Shown one piece after another: positions 53,862 through 63,456 of a stretch of 64,000 bases of DNA. Under the pieces are notes generated by a model, which did not search any database, was not told the origin of the DNA, and saw only the letters and a program-made list of their open reading frames with translations. Within the stretch, counting starts at the first letter, position 1; each line of letters starts with the position of its first letter. This DNA is from Hyphomonadaceae bacterium. GTDB taxonomy: Bacteria; Pseudomonadota; Alphaproteobacteria; Caulobacterales; Aquidulcibacteraceae. The position numbers were made by a program, and so were the translations under genes. The stretch is taken from contig JAHBYF010000006.1 in the NCBI GenBank assembly GCA_019636095.1, positions 162,034 to 226,033 of the forward strand, read 5' to 3'.

Positions 53862-54305
53862 ATGCTGAGGTCTTGCCTCTTCGCCGCGTTTGCGTTGGCC
53901 TGCATCGCCGTTGCGAATGCGCAAGACGTGGCGCCCCCTCTACCGGCAGATGCGCGCGTTTATGACATGGGCCGACTTTGCGCTCGCTCCGCAAATCAGA
54001 CCCGCTTCTTCCCACCCCGCGCCATGGCGCAAACTTTGCCCGGCGAAGCAATGATCGACTGCGTGCTTAACGACGACAGCACATTGCACACATGCCAAAT
54101 CGTACACGAGACGCCCTCCGGCTATGGATTCGGGGAAGCGGCATTGAGGGTGGCTTGCCGTGCGCGGACCAGCGCCTGGGAAGCTACTGACGCAAACAAC
54201 ACGCCTTATGTGGATGAAAATGGGCAGCGCCATGTGCGCAGCACTATCCGCTTCCGAATCGGTGGCGAATCCCCGGCGCCCTCACATGGCAATATGAACA
54301 ACTGA
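53862..54305 (+). CDS. Secreted TonB-C-terminal-like protein
   Basis: Start at 53862 gives 147 residues with a signal peptide (FAAFALACIAVANAQ) and a TonB_C-like fold (GEAMIDCVLNDDSTLHTCQIV...RSTIRFRI) with several Cys. It lacks the membrane helix and linker of TonB itself. It may be a periplasmic partner of unknown role. It is followed by lemA. Confidence 0.65.
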   Translation: MLRSCLFAAFALACIAVANAQDVAPPLPADARVYDMGRLCARSANQTRFFPPRAMAQTLPGEAMIDCVLNDDSTLHTCQIVHETPSGYGFGEAALRVACRARTSAWEATDANNTPYVDENGQRHVRSTIRFRIGGESPAPSHGNMNN

Positions 54306-54319
54306 AGAAGCGAGACTAC

Positions 54320-54880
54320 GTGACTGGACTTTATCTCATCGCCGCTGTCGCGATCATCGCGATCGTCATCATCGTTCTGTTCAATCAGCTCATCGCCAAA
54401 CGGCAGATGGTCAATAATGGCTGGGCCGATATCGATGTGCAGCTAAAACGCCGTGCCGATCTCATCCCGCAGCTTGTCACTACAGTGCAAGGATACGCCG
54501 CGCACGAGCGCCAATTATTCGAAGAAGTCGCCGAGCGCCGCAACGCCGCGCTCGCCGCTGGCGATAACGCCGCCGCGCGTGGCGAAGCCGAAAGCGCGCT
54601 CTCAAAGCCGGTCGGCCGCCTCATCGCCCTGGGCGAAGCCTATCCCGAACTCAAGGCCAACCAAAATTTCCTGGAGCTCCAAAAAGAATTATCCGACACC
54701 GAGAACAAGATCGAGATGGCGCGCCGTTTCTACAACGGCGCGGTGCGGGAGCTTAACACCGCGGTGGAGAGCTTTCCTTCCAACATTGTCGCTTCGACCT
54801 TCGGCGTCGCCAAGCGCGCCTTTTTCGAGATCACCAACGCCAGCGATCGTGCCGTCCCGAATGTGAGCACCGCACCGTGA
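54320..54880 (+). CDS. lemA: LemA-family protein
   Basis: A 186-residue protein starting at GTG 54320, with one N-terminal helix and the LemA features LFNQLIAKRQMVNNGWADIDVQLKRRADLIPQLV and NIVASTFGVAKRAFFE. Inner-membrane, function poorly known. It is coupled to the DUF2207 gene by a four-base overlap. Confidence 0.92.
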   Translation: MTGLYLIAAVAIIAIVIIVLFNQLIAKRQMVNNGWADIDVQLKRRADLIPQLVTTVQGYAAHERQLFEEVAERRNAALAAGDNAAARGEAESALSKPVGRLIALGEAYPELKANQNFLELQKELSDTENKIEMARRFYNGAVRELNTAVESFPSNIVASTFGVAKRAFFEITNASDRAVPNVSTAP

Positions 54881-56580
54881 GCCTACGCGTCCTCTTCTTT
54901 GCCCTTGTCGCGCTGCTGATCGCCACGCCAGCCTTGGCGCAGGAGCAGATCAACACTTTTGACGTCGCCATCAAGGTCGAGCGCGATGGCGACATCGTCG
55001 TCACCGAGACCATCAACGTCCGCGCTGAAGGCAGCAATATTCGCCACGGCATCTTCCGCGACTTACCGCGCTTCTACGAACAAGATGGCGCGCGTTACCA
55101 TTACGAATATCGCGTCCTCACGGTACAGCGCGACAATCGCCGCGAGAAATACGAAACGGACACCGATGGCAACGCCTTCCGCATTGTCGTCGGCGATGAA
55201 GATGTCTTTCTCGACAATGGCGACCACACCTACGTGATCCGCTATCGCGTCAAAAACCAGATCCGCTATTTCACCGACCACGACGAGTTCTATTGGAACG
55301 TCACCGGCAATTACTGGAATTTCCCCATAGCTCACGCGAGCGCGACCGTCACACTGCCGCAAGGCGCGGCCGTCACCGAGACTAATATCTACACCGGCGC
55401 GAGCGGCGCGACCGGCGCCGACGCGACCTACACGCAAGCCGGGGAGCGTCTCACCTTCAACACAACCCGTCCGTTCAGCTCAGGCGAAGGCCTCACCATT
55501 TCGATCAGCATCGCAAAGGGTCTTATCGATCCGCCGTCGCAAGCCGATCTCGCCGGACTGTGGTGGCAACGAAACGGCGCGCTGACGATCCTTCTGGTTT
55601 CGATCGGTGGTCTGTTCTGGTTCTTGTATGACGCCTTTGTGCGCGTCGGTCGCGATCCGCCGAAGGGGCCCGTATTTCCGCGCTACGAAGCCCCGGCCGG
55701 CTACTCCCCCGCCGCCGTCCACGTCATCTACAATCGCGGCGTCAGTGGGCACCGCGCCTTGATTGCGACCTTGATGCAGCTAGCCGTCAAAGGCCGCATC
55801 ACCGTCGACGCATCGGACAAGAAGACAACCGAGCTGACGCGTAATGCGTCGCCGCCAGAAACCCCGGAACTGGCGCCGGAGGATCGCGCTTTGGAGACAA
55901 GTCTCTTCGCCGGTTCGAGCAAGCGTATGCTCGGCGGCAAATATGATTCTGCTTTCACCAGCGCCTACACCACCTTCAACAGCGCCATCGGCAAAAAGTA
56001 TGGGCGCGACTATTTCCGCTGGAACATCGGCTATATCCTAGTTGCGCTGGTGCTTTCGATCATCGCCTTCGCGGTCGCCGCCACCCAGGTCAACGAATGG
56101 TCATTCGGAATGACCATTGGCTTGCTCGCGCTGACGGCGCTCAACGTCGCCTTCATGTATCTGATGCCGGCGCCGACGGTGAAAGGCCAACAAGTCCGCA
56201 CCGAGATCGAAGGCTTCCGCCTCTACATGGAAACAGCCGAGAAGCTGCAACTCAACGCCGCCAAGCCCGGCACGGACGCGCCGCCTCCAATGACCAAGGA
56301 GCGCTACGAAAAATTCTTGCCTTATGCCGTCGCGCTCAATGTCGAGAAGCCTTGGACCAAACACTTCGAAAAGCTCATTCCCGAAGAGGCCGCGAACTAT
56401 CACCCAGCTTGGGCCAACATGAGCACGAGCCAGTCGTTTGCATCACTGTCGGATTCGATGGTTTCCAACATCAGTTCTGGCGTGAGCTCGTCGCTGCCGC
56501 AAAGTTCGAGCTCCTCCGGCGGTGGCGGAGGCGGCTCGTCGGGTGGCGGCGGCGGTGGCGGTGGCGGTGGCGGCTGGTGA
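54877..56580 (+). CDS. DUF2207 membrane protein with glycine-rich tail
   Basis: A 567-residue protein with a signal peptide (ALLIATPALAQ), a DUF2207 external domain, a membrane helix near residue 235 and a pair near 390-430, and a C-terminal Ser/Gly-rich tail ending in a run of glycines and Trp. It always tends to occur with LemA; together they may serve envelope maintenance or secretion of small proteins. Starts with GTG overlapping the lemA stop. Confidence 0.88.
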   Translation: MSLRVLFFALVALLIATPALAQEQINTFDVAIKVERDGDIVVTETINVRAEGSNIRHGIFRDLPRFYEQDGARYHYEYRVLTVQRDNRREKYETDTDGNAFRIVVGDEDVFLDNGDHTYVIRYRVKNQIRYFTDHDEFYWNVTGNYWNFPIAHASATVTLPQGAAVTETNIYTGASGATGADATYTQAGERLTFNTTRPFSSGEGLTISISIAKGLIDPPSQADLAGLWWQRNGALTILLVSIGGLFWFLYDAFVRVGRDPPKGPVFPRYEAPAGYSPAAVHVIYNRGVSGHRALIATLMQLAVKGRITVDASDKKTTELTRNASPPETPELAPEDRALETSLFAGSSKRMLGGKYDSAFTSAYTTFNSAIGKKYGRDYFRWNIGYILVALVLSIIAFAVAATQVNEWSFGMTIGLLALTALNVAFMYLMPAPTVKGQQVRTEIEGFRLYMETAEKLQLNAAKPGTDAPPPMTKERYEKFLPYAVALNVEKPWTKHFEKLIPEEAANYHPAWANMSTSQSFASLSDSMVSNISSGVSSSLPQSSSSSGGGGGGSSGGGGGGGGGGGW

Positions 56581-56590
56581 CGCTACAACG

Positions 56591-57529
56591 CTAAGCGCTG
56601 GCGCGATCGAGCGCCGCGACATCGCCAGCACTCAGCGTGACACTCAATGCGCCGATCAATTCCCGCAATTGGTCCGTGCTCGTCGCACTTGCGATCGGCG
56701 CGCCCGTGGGAAGTTTCGCCATCACCCACGCCAACGCGATCTGCGCTTGTGTCGCTTTCGTTCGCGCAGCGATGTCATCCAACACCGCGAGCACCGCCGG
56801 ACCCTTGCCCTGCATGTACTTATCCATACGCGGGCCGCGCAGGCTCTTGGACTTATCGGCCTCGGTTCGATATTTCCCCGTGAGATAGCCGTTCGCCAAG
56901 CCATAGTATGGCAGGATCGAAACACCCTCGCGCTCACACAACGGCACGAGCTCCGGCTCGATCTCCCGGTTCAGCAAATTGTACTCAGGTTGTTGTGCAT
57001 CAAAGTGCACGCCCGCCCGCTTCGCCGCAGCGACGCCTTCTGCGAAGCGCGCCGGTTTGAAGTTCGAAGCGCCGAACGCGCGTATCTTGCCTGCCTTCAG
57101 CAATGCCTCCAGCGCGCCTGTATATTCATCGGCGCCGGTCGCTTCGTCGTCACGGTGCAGCCAATAAAGATCGATCGTCTCGATCCCCAACCGCCCCAGC
57201 GAATCTTCGCAGGCATCAATGATGTTTTGCCGCTTGATCCCGAGCCGCGTGGGCAGCATCCCAACTTTGGTGCAGATCACCACCCTATTGCGCTTACCGC
57301 TTTGCTTGAGCCAAGCGCCGATGACATTTTCGCTTTCGCCGCCTTTGTGGCCAGGCGCCCAAGCGGAATAGACATCAGCCGTATCCACCGCATCCCCGCC
57401 GCTATCGACGAACGCATCGAGGATAGCAGACGACGTTGCCTGATCGGCGTTCCAACCGAACACATTGCCGCCCAGCACTAGAGGCGCAATCTTGATGCCG
57501 CTGCGTCCAATTTCGCGCTTCTGCTGCAT
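56591..57529 (-). CDS. Aldo/keto reductase
   Basis: A 312-residue NADPH-dependent oxidoreductase with the AKR tetrad pieces DAVDTADVYSAW (D, Y), TKVG (K) and LYWLHRDD (H). Reduces aldehydes or ketones; substrate unknown. Convergent with the DUF2207 gene. Confidence 0.92.
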   Translation of the reverse strand: MQQKREIGRSGIKIAPLVLGGNVFGWNADQATSSAILDAFVDSGGDAVDTADVYSAWAPGHKGGESENVIGAWLKQSGKRNRVVICTKVGMLPTRLGIKRQNIIDACEDSLGRLGIETIDLYWLHRDDEATGADEYTGALEALLKAGKIRAFGASNFKPARFAEGVAAAKRAGVHFDAQQPEYNLLNREIEPELVPLCEREGVSILPYYGLANGYLTGKYRTEADKSKSLRGPRMDKYMQGKGPAVLAVLDDIAARTKATQAQIALAWVMAKLPTGAPIASATSTDQLRELIGALSVTLSAGDVAALDRASA

Positions 57530-57602
57530 GTTGCCGCTCCTGCGCGCGTCATCTGGACGCCGCGCTTAGTTTGTCGAGAATGAGCTTAACCTAGGAGCGC
57601 AC

Positions 57603-57950
57603 ATGCGTCTGCTCAACATTCTCGCGGCGCTTTCCGGCGTCCTCGCCCTCGTTATGTTGGTTCTCGCCGCCCATGCGCTGCAACCGGCGCCAGAGGATTT
57701 GGAGCGCATACATAGCGGCGCCTATCTGCAACTTGGCGCCGCTGCGGCAGGGTTGGCGATCGCGAATCGCAGCGGGCGAATCAACCTCATTGCCGGCGTC
57801 ATGATCCTGCTCGGTGCAGCTTTGTTCGCCGGAACATTGTATACGCTCGCAATCACCCATAGCCGCGCTCTCATCATGCTCGCCCCCGTTGGGGGAATTA
57901 CACTCATCCTTGGATGGACGCTGCTCGCTTTTGCAAAACCAGGAGACTAA
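57603..57950 (+). CDS. DUF423 membrane protein
   Basis: A 115-residue protein with four hydrophobic segments, resembling YgdD/DUF423 (ILAALSGVLALVMLVLAAHAL, AGVMILLGAALFAGTLY). Function unknown. Monocistronic or with mscS. Confidence 0.8.
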   Translation: MRLLNILAALSGVLALVMLVLAAHALQPAPEDLERIHSGAYLQLGAAAAGLAIANRSGRINLIAGVMILLGAALFAGTLYTLAITHSRALIMLAPVGGITLILGWTLLAFAKPGD

Positions 57951-57990
57951 AGAGCCTCCCCATCGCACTCGAATGCGCTAGATATGGCTG

Positions 57991-59211
57991 ATGGCCAATC
58001 TTGCTATGTCCGAATCCGCCGCACCGGTTTTCAGAGAGGTCGTTTCGCTCGACGCCTTGACGGAAGAATTTCGTCACTTCGCGGCGAATATCCAAAATCT
58101 CAGTCCTGAAGAACTTGCAATCCGCGCCGCTTGGAGCGTGGGCATCATTGTCGGCGCCGTCGCCATCTTGTGGCTCCTCCGCTATTGTCTGCGTCTGATC
58201 GCTCGCTGGCTTTCACCAAAACGAGACAAACATAGCGACGAAGCGAAGGTCGCTCGCCGCAGCGTTGGCGACATGACCATGGTCGCGGCGCGCTTCGTCA
58301 TCGGCATGTTTGCCCTAGGCGCCGTCTTCTTCACCTGGGGCTTCGACGTTCGCACCGGCGCACTCGGAAACGTTCTTCTCGTCATATGGCGCGCCGGCAT
58401 CATCATCCTGGTCGCTCTCGCCGCAGTGGAACTATGCGGTTTCGCCATAAATCGCATGGTGAGCAGCGGCGCAAAGCGATCTTCGAGCGCGCGGCGCGCG
58501 GCGCAACTGCGAACGCTCGCGCCACTCATTCAAGGCATCGCCACATCGATCGTAGCGCTCGTCGCTCTGATGATGACTCTGTCGCAATTCGGCCTTGACG
58601 TCGGCCCGCTGATTGCTGGGGCCGGCATCTTCGGCTTGGCCTTTGGCTTCGGCGCACAAACTCTGGTCAAGGACTTCTTGACCGGCATCTTCCTCATTCT
58701 CGAAGACACCGTGTCGGTCGGCGACATCGTGGGCATTGGCGATTTCGGAGGCGTCGTCGAGGAGATGTCGCTGCGCACAATCAAGCTTCGTGATTATGAC
58801 GGCACGCTACGGGTCTTCCCTTACAGCGAAGCGCAAGTGATCCATAATCGCACCAAGCTTTTTTCATACGCCGTGTTCGAGCTCGAAATCTCTTACAGCT
58901 CCGACATCGACAAGGCGTTCGCGCTGCTTGAGTCCACGAGCCAAGCGATGATGGCCGATGAGGCGTTCAAGGATTTCATCTTGTCGCCAATCGACATCGC
59001 CGGAGTCGATCGCCTCGACAGCTCGGGCGTAATTCTGAAGGCGCGCATCAAGACAGCGCCCGGCAAGCAATGGTCGGTGCAGCGCGCATTCCTGCAGAGG
59101 ATCAAGAGCGCTTTCGACGGCGCGGGCATAGACATCCCATTCCCGCACCTGAAGCTTGTCTCACCCGATGCACCCATCCCGTTCGGCGACCGCCATGCGG
59201 AATCGAGTTAG
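57991..59211 (+). CDS. MscS-family mechanosensitive channel
   Basis: A 406-residue protein with membrane helices (about 47-68, 100-122, 133-152, 187-205), the TM3-like GAGIFGLAFGFGAQTLVKDF, and the cytoplasmic beta domain (GDIVGIGDFGGVVEEMSLRTIKLRD). It opens on hypo-osmotic shock. The extra helices make it larger than MscS. Confidence 0.93.
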   Translation: MANLAMSESAAPVFREVVSLDALTEEFRHFAANIQNLSPEELAIRAAWSVGIIVGAVAILWLLRYCLRLIARWLSPKRDKHSDEAKVARRSVGDMTMVAARFVIGMFALGAVFFTWGFDVRTGALGNVLLVIWRAGIIILVALAAVELCGFAINRMVSSGAKRSSSARRAAQLRTLAPLIQGIATSIVALVALMMTLSQFGLDVGPLIAGAGIFGLAFGFGAQTLVKDFLTGIFLILEDTVSVGDIVGIGDFGGVVEEMSLRTIKLRDYDGTLRVFPYSEAQVIHNRTKLFSYAVFELEISYSSDIDKAFALLESTSQAMMADEAFKDFILSPIDIAGVDRLDSSGVILKARIKTAPGKQWSVQRAFLQRIKSAFDGAGIDIPFPHLKLVSPDAPIPFGDRHAESS

Positions 59212-59218
59212 CAAATCA

Positions 59219-59368
59219 CTATTCCGGCGGACGCTCGTCCAAATCCGCGTGGCGCTTCAGCACGTCAACATCGCGCTGCAACTGCGCCAACCGATCAAGC
59301 GCCGTCCACAGCGCTACGCCCACCGCCACAAGCAGCACGATAATGGTATATTCGGCGGGCGTACCCAT
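59219..59368 (-). CDS. Small membrane protein, 49 residues
   Basis: From ATG 59368 to the TAG at 59219-59221: MGTPAEYTIIVLLVAVGVAL with one helix, then LDRLAQLQRDVDVLKRHADL, probably coiled. A ribosome site AGGAG lies about 8 bases upstream. Function unknown, possibly accessory to a neighbouring membrane protein. Confidence 0.6.
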   Translation of the reverse strand: MGTPAEYTIIVLLVAVGVALWTALDRLAQLQRDVDVLKRHADLDERPPE

Positions 59369-59551
59369 GCGCGTCGTCTCCTAGCCGGCAACATGCGCAC
59401 GCGTTCTGCGCCGCGCAATGCCAGAGCGCCATCAACGCCCTGCGACATACGCTTCGCCGGAAAACACGGTGCAATTTGGGCTAAATGCGCTCCCCTTCCG
59501 GCGAACCGAACCGCCGCCTAGACGTTCTCACTCCATTGGCTGGAGGATCTT

Positions 59552-59965
59552 ATGACCGAATCCAAAACCGCAACTACCCAATTCTGCGCCCGCATTGTCG
59601 GCCCGCTCTTGGTTGTGGTCGGCGCCGTCGTCCTCGCGCGTTGGAACGACATGCAGATGCTTATTCCCGGTATCCTGGGGGATGGCCCACTTGCGTTCAT
59701 CACCGGCGTGTTCACGCTCATTTGCGGGCTTACCCTCTTCGCTGGACACCATCATTGGACGACGCCTCCTGCCATCGTGATCTCACTGCTCGCGATTCTC
59801 ACGATCGTGCGCGGCGTTGTGCTTCTATTTGCGCCAAGCTTTCTCACCGGCCTCGTTCACACATTTCTGAATCTTGGCCCAGGCGCCCTTCTCGCCGGCG
59901 CAATCTCGTTGCTCATCGGCGCTTGGCTGACGTTCGTCGGCTGGTTCCGCAAACCCGTCGCTTAG
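59552..59965 (+). CDS. Four-helix membrane protein of unknown function
   Basis: A 137-residue protein with four hydrophobic segments and good ribosome site GGAGG. Family not recognised. Monocistronic, upstream of the S41 peptidase. Confidence 0.75.
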   Translation: MTESKTATTQFCARIVGPLLVVVGAVVLARWNDMQMLIPGILGDGPLAFITGVFTLICGLTLFAGHHHWTTPPAIVISLLAILTIVRGVVLLFAPSFLTGLVHTFLNLGPGALLAGAISLLIGAWLTFVGWFRKPVA

Positions 59966-60036
59966 CAGCCTCGCGGCTTGAAACACCTCTGAAATAATCC
60001 CGGGCTAAAGCTGCATGAGCCACGGGGATTGAATAC

Positions 60037-61305
60037 ATGAAGCGACTTGTTATGGCCTCCGCCGCTTGCGCCGCGTTGTTCGTTGCGCCCGCGTCTGCAC
60101 AGGTTGCCGAACCGCGCGCCGTCGCTGAGCGCGTCGCCGCGGCGGTCGAAGAGAACTTCTTTGACGAACAGCGCGCGCACGAAATCGCAGCCGAAGTGCG
60201 TGCCGCCGCCGGCGCGGGGCGCTATGACGTCTCTGATCCAGGCGAACTCGCCAGCGCACTCACCGCAACGCTACACCCTCACGACGGTCATTTCCGCGTC
60301 GAATATCGCCCGCCGCAGCCCGGAGGGCGCGCTCGCCCACAAGGCGGCTTCGGCAACGATGCACGCTCGGCCTATGGCATCCCGAGCGTCACCATGTATC
60401 CGGGTGGTATTGGTGTCATCGACTTTAGGTTGCTCGCAGACTTCAATCCGGACGACCTCGCCGCAAAGAACGCCGCCGATGCAGCGTTCACGATCGTGCA
60501 CGGCTCACAAGCGCTTATCCTGGATCTGCGCGATTGTGCAGGCGGCTCGCCGACAATGGTTGGCTACCTCGTCGGGCACTTTGTTCCCGAAGGCGCGAAC
60601 GTCTACAACACGTTCCACGCACGCGAAGGCGAGCAGCAGGAAACGCCGCCGGAGCCGCCCGCAACAGGGCGTCGCCTCGAAACGCCGCTGTTCGTGCTTA
60701 TCAGCGGCCGCACCGGATCGGCCTGCGAGAGCGTCGCCTACACGCTGCAATCAGCTGGACGCGCGACCATTGTCGGCGAACCCTCCGCTGGCGGCGCCAA
60801 TCCGGGCGGTCTCATTCCGGTAGGCGACAACCTCGCAGTCTTCGTTTCCGTCGCTACGCCGATCAATCCAATCACCGGCCGCAATTGGGAAGGCGCCGGC
60901 GTTCAACCGGATGTCAGCGCGCCCGTCGCCGAAGCGCTGACACGCGCTCGAACGATCGCGCTCGAAGCCGCACTGCGCGCGCCAGCCGACGACAGCGCAG
61001 CACGCGAAGCACAATGGGCGCTTGACTCGCTCCGCGCCGAATCCGCCGCCTATCCACGCAATCTCCGCGATTATGCCGGTAGCTACGGCGCGCGTAGCGT
61101 CGCCATTGAGAGCAACCGCCTCGTCCTACGACGCGACCGCCGGCCGGCGCTGGTGCTCTTACCGCTTGAGCGCGATCTCTTTGCGGTCGCCGGCGCTGCA
61201 CCGCTGCAGCGCGTCCACTTCGAGCGTGACGCACGCGGCCGCGTCAGCGCCATAACGCTGGCGCTTGTCGACGGCCAAGAATTTCGCGACTCGCGCCAAA
61301 ATTAG
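60037..61305 (+). CDS. S41-family peptidase
   Basis: A 422-residue exported protein (signal ends near ASAQ) with the S41 C-terminal-processing fold: GVIDFRLLADF, ALILDLRDCAGGS and SGRTGSACE, with S228 the likely nucleophile. The usual GKG lysine segment reads EPSAGGANPGG here, so the catalytic dyad may be altered, as in IRBP/tricorn-like members. It may process periplasmic proteins. Confidence 0.85.
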   Translation: MKRLVMASAACAALFVAPASAQVAEPRAVAERVAAAVEENFFDEQRAHEIAAEVRAAAGAGRYDVSDPGELASALTATLHPHDGHFRVEYRPPQPGGRARPQGGFGNDARSAYGIPSVTMYPGGIGVIDFRLLADFNPDDLAAKNAADAAFTIVHGSQALILDLRDCAGGSPTMVGYLVGHFVPEGANVYNTFHAREGEQQETPPEPPATGRRLETPLFVLISGRTGSACESVAYTLQSAGRATIVGEPSAGGANPGGLIPVGDNLAVFVSVATPINPITGRNWEGAGVQPDVSAPVAEALTRARTIALEAALRAPADDSAAREAQWALDSLRAESAAYPRNLRDYAGSYGARSVAIESNRLVLRRDRRPALVLLPLERDLFAVAGAAPLQRVHFERDARGRVSAITLALVDGQEFRDSRQN

Positions 61306-61314
61306 TGACGCTGA

Positions 61315-62352
61315 CTAGTCCGTTCGCCGCAACAGCGCTGTGACCGGCTGGTGGTCGGAAGCGGCGAAGCCCAGATTCAGTGTGTGCACGTCGCTGGCCG
61401 CCACATTGGGCGAGACAATCATTCCGTCGATGATGGTCGTGTAGTTTTCGCCAGCGTGATACGGGCGTTCGTTGGTGCGCACCGTGGGCGTCGACGGATC
61501 GGTCACGACTTGCCAGCCCTCCGGCAATTCATCGCGCGGAAAATCATGAATCCAAAACAAGGCCGATTGGTCTGAATTGTGTGCAAAGCTGGTTGGGGTG
61601 AGGACCATGTTCCAGTCGCCGCCAATCACCACCGCCCGGCCTTGCGCGTAGGCCTCTTGAGCAATCGTGAACACAGCGCGCAACTGTTGCAACCGCACAT
61701 CCGCGCCTTCGTCGAACGCGGAAAGGTGAATGTTCATCACCGTCCACGGCCTGCCGCTGACTTCCAGTTCCAGCACCTGCGTATGATAGTGCCGGCGCAC
61801 GATCCCAAACATCGCCTGCGGTTCTTCAGGCAGGCGCAAGATGCGAGGATCGGGCGCCTCCACGCGCGTCATCATGGCCAACCCATGCTCCAACGAGAGT
61901 GGGCGTGGCATCAGTTTGGTGCGGATGTCTGAGGAAAAAAACATCTCGTAGTCGGGCAGTGCTGCACGCACGCCGCCAAGCACATCGACGCCGCGGTTCA
62001 TCAAGCCCGGCCGCGCCGTTTCCTGCAACAACAGCACATCGCTATCGAAGCCGCTCAACGTGGATTGTATAGAGGCAAGGTTGCGCGCCACCGCGGCACG
62101 GCTCGGCGGCAAAAACATTTTGCCGCGATCGGCGACGAAATCGGAATCGGCGCCGAGGCCAGCATAACCGAGGTTCCACGAGGTGATCTGCAACGGCTCT
62201 TGCGCCACGCGAGCCGTCCCTTCTGGAGCCGGTGACATGCGCACCGGAATTTCGTTCGCTGTAAGATTCGCAGCAGCCACGAGTGCGACATAACCCAGAA
62301 CAAGCGCAACGCCAGCCCAAACCGCGCGCGAGATGATTCGTCCCGCCGTCAT
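61315..62352 (-). CDS. Endonuclease/exonuclease/phosphatase-family protein
   Basis: Start at 62352 overlaps the upstream stop by ATGA; 345 residues. An N-terminal helix, then the EEP motifs SWNLGYAG, LLLQETARPG, MNIHLSAFD, GGDWNM and SDHQPV. It is membrane-anchored with an external domain, and may be a phosphodiesterase or nuclease. Convergent with the S41 gene. Confidence 0.88.
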   Translation of the reverse strand: MTAGRIISRAVWAGVALVLGYVALVAAANLTANEIPVRMSPAPEGTARVAQEPLQITSWNLGYAGLGADSDFVADRGKMFLPPSRAAVARNLASIQSTLSGFDSDVLLLQETARPGLMNRGVDVLGGVRAALPDYEMFFSSDIRTKLMPRPLSLEHGLAMMTRVEAPDPRILRLPEEPQAMFGIVRRHYHTQVLELEVSGRPWTVMNIHLSAFDEGADVRLQQLRAVFTIAQEAYAQGRAVVIGGDWNMVLTPTSFAHNSDQSALFWIHDFPRDELPEGWQVVTDPSTPTVRTNERPYHAGENYTTIIDGMIVSPNVAASDVHTLNLGFAASDHQPVTALLRRTD

Positions 62353-63371
62353 GACGCGGCCTCCGCTTCTGCTTGATGATCGCCGGAGCTTGCTTCCGCT
62401 TCCGGCCGCGAAAATTGCTGTGCGCCCCACTGAGCGATGCCCAATATCGCCGCGAGGCCGCCCCATTCGTTGCTGAGCCGGGTGATAAAACCGACCAGCG
62501 TCTTCTGGTTAGTCATATTGACGACGATATCCGTGTAGCGGTCAAAATGATCCAGGCCCCTCTCAGCCACCGTGTCGCGGATCGATTGTAGGCGCTCAAG
62601 ATATGTATCAATGAACGCAGCATAATTGCCCACATACGCCCAGCCTCCCGCGACAAGGATCGCGACAATGGCCAGCATCGTCATCAGATGCGTCATCAGG
62701 ACGGCGTTCTTCATGTAGAGACTACGCAGTGGCGTTAGCCGCAGCGCCAGATTGATCGCGAATATTCCCGCGGCAAAAACAAATGTCGGCGACATGCTCT
62801 CTTCAACGCGCGATAGCAGCGTCTGCGCATCGAGATAGGAAAATTCGAGCGCGCGCTGCACTGCGTCTGAGTCGGCGAAATCGCCGGAGAGCGGCGCAAG
62901 CGCGGACGCCGTCAAAGCCTGCACATTCTGATAGTCGAGCACATATTGGCGCACCAGCAGCGCCATCAACAGCACGCCGCCGTAGAAGAAGATCGTGCTG
63001 AACACGCTGTAGATGAGATAAGTCAGCACCAGCCGCTTTCGCTGCCCGCGCGGCGCCGCCAGGCCCGTGCGCACGCCGTGCACCCAGATGAACGGCAAGA
63101 TGAAGAGAAACGCGAGGCTGAGCTGCCACGGCCAGATCGCGAAGAGATCGTCGAGGCTGGATTCTGGGCTCGCCAGATCGATGCCGACGAGCATCGCCGC
63201 CGCGAACGTCAGCAACGTTATTTCACCCACGGCGCCGCTACAGCGATGCATCTTGCCGCTCATGCGGTAACGCAGCGAGTGGCGTTCGATCCAGATCGGC
63301 CCAGCGATCCAATAGGCGACCGTCACCGAAGCGACAGCCGCGACCCAAGCATAGAGTAGTCCGACACTCAT
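62349..63371 (-). CDS. Multi-helix membrane protein of unknown function
   Basis: Start at 63371 (MSVGLLYAWVAAVA...) gives 340 residues with about six hydrophobic segments. I do not recognise the family. It overlaps the EEP gene by ATGA, so the two may cooperate at the membrane. Confidence 0.75.
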   Translation of the reverse strand: MSVGLLYAWVAAVASVTVAYWIAGPIWIERHSLRYRMSGKMHRCSGAVGEITLLTFAAAMLVGIDLASPESSLDDLFAIWPWQLSLAFLFILPFIWVHGVRTGLAAPRGQRKRLVLTYLIYSVFSTIFFYGGVLLMALLVRQYVLDYQNVQALTASALAPLSGDFADSDAVQRALEFSYLDAQTLLSRVEESMSPTFVFAAGIFAINLALRLTPLRSLYMKNAVLMTHLMTMLAIVAILVAGGWAYVGNYAAFIDTYLERLQSIRDTVAERGLDHFDRYTDIVVNMTNQKTLVGFITRLSNEWGGLAAILGIAQWGAQQFSRPEAEASSGDHQAEAEAAS

Positions 63372-63427
63372 GAATCTGCCCCGTGCGGGTGCTTTTGCCG
63401 CCATGCGCCGATGACGACAAGTCCACG

Positions 63428-63455
63428 TTGACTGGCCTGCGCATGAGCGTAAGAC
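63428..63455 (+). promoter_or_regulatory. Predicted thiC promoter
   Basis: TTGACT (63428-63433), a 16-base spacer and TAAGAC (63450-63455) lie just before the TPP riboswitch and point to thiC. Confidence 0.45.
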
Positions 63456-63456
63456 G

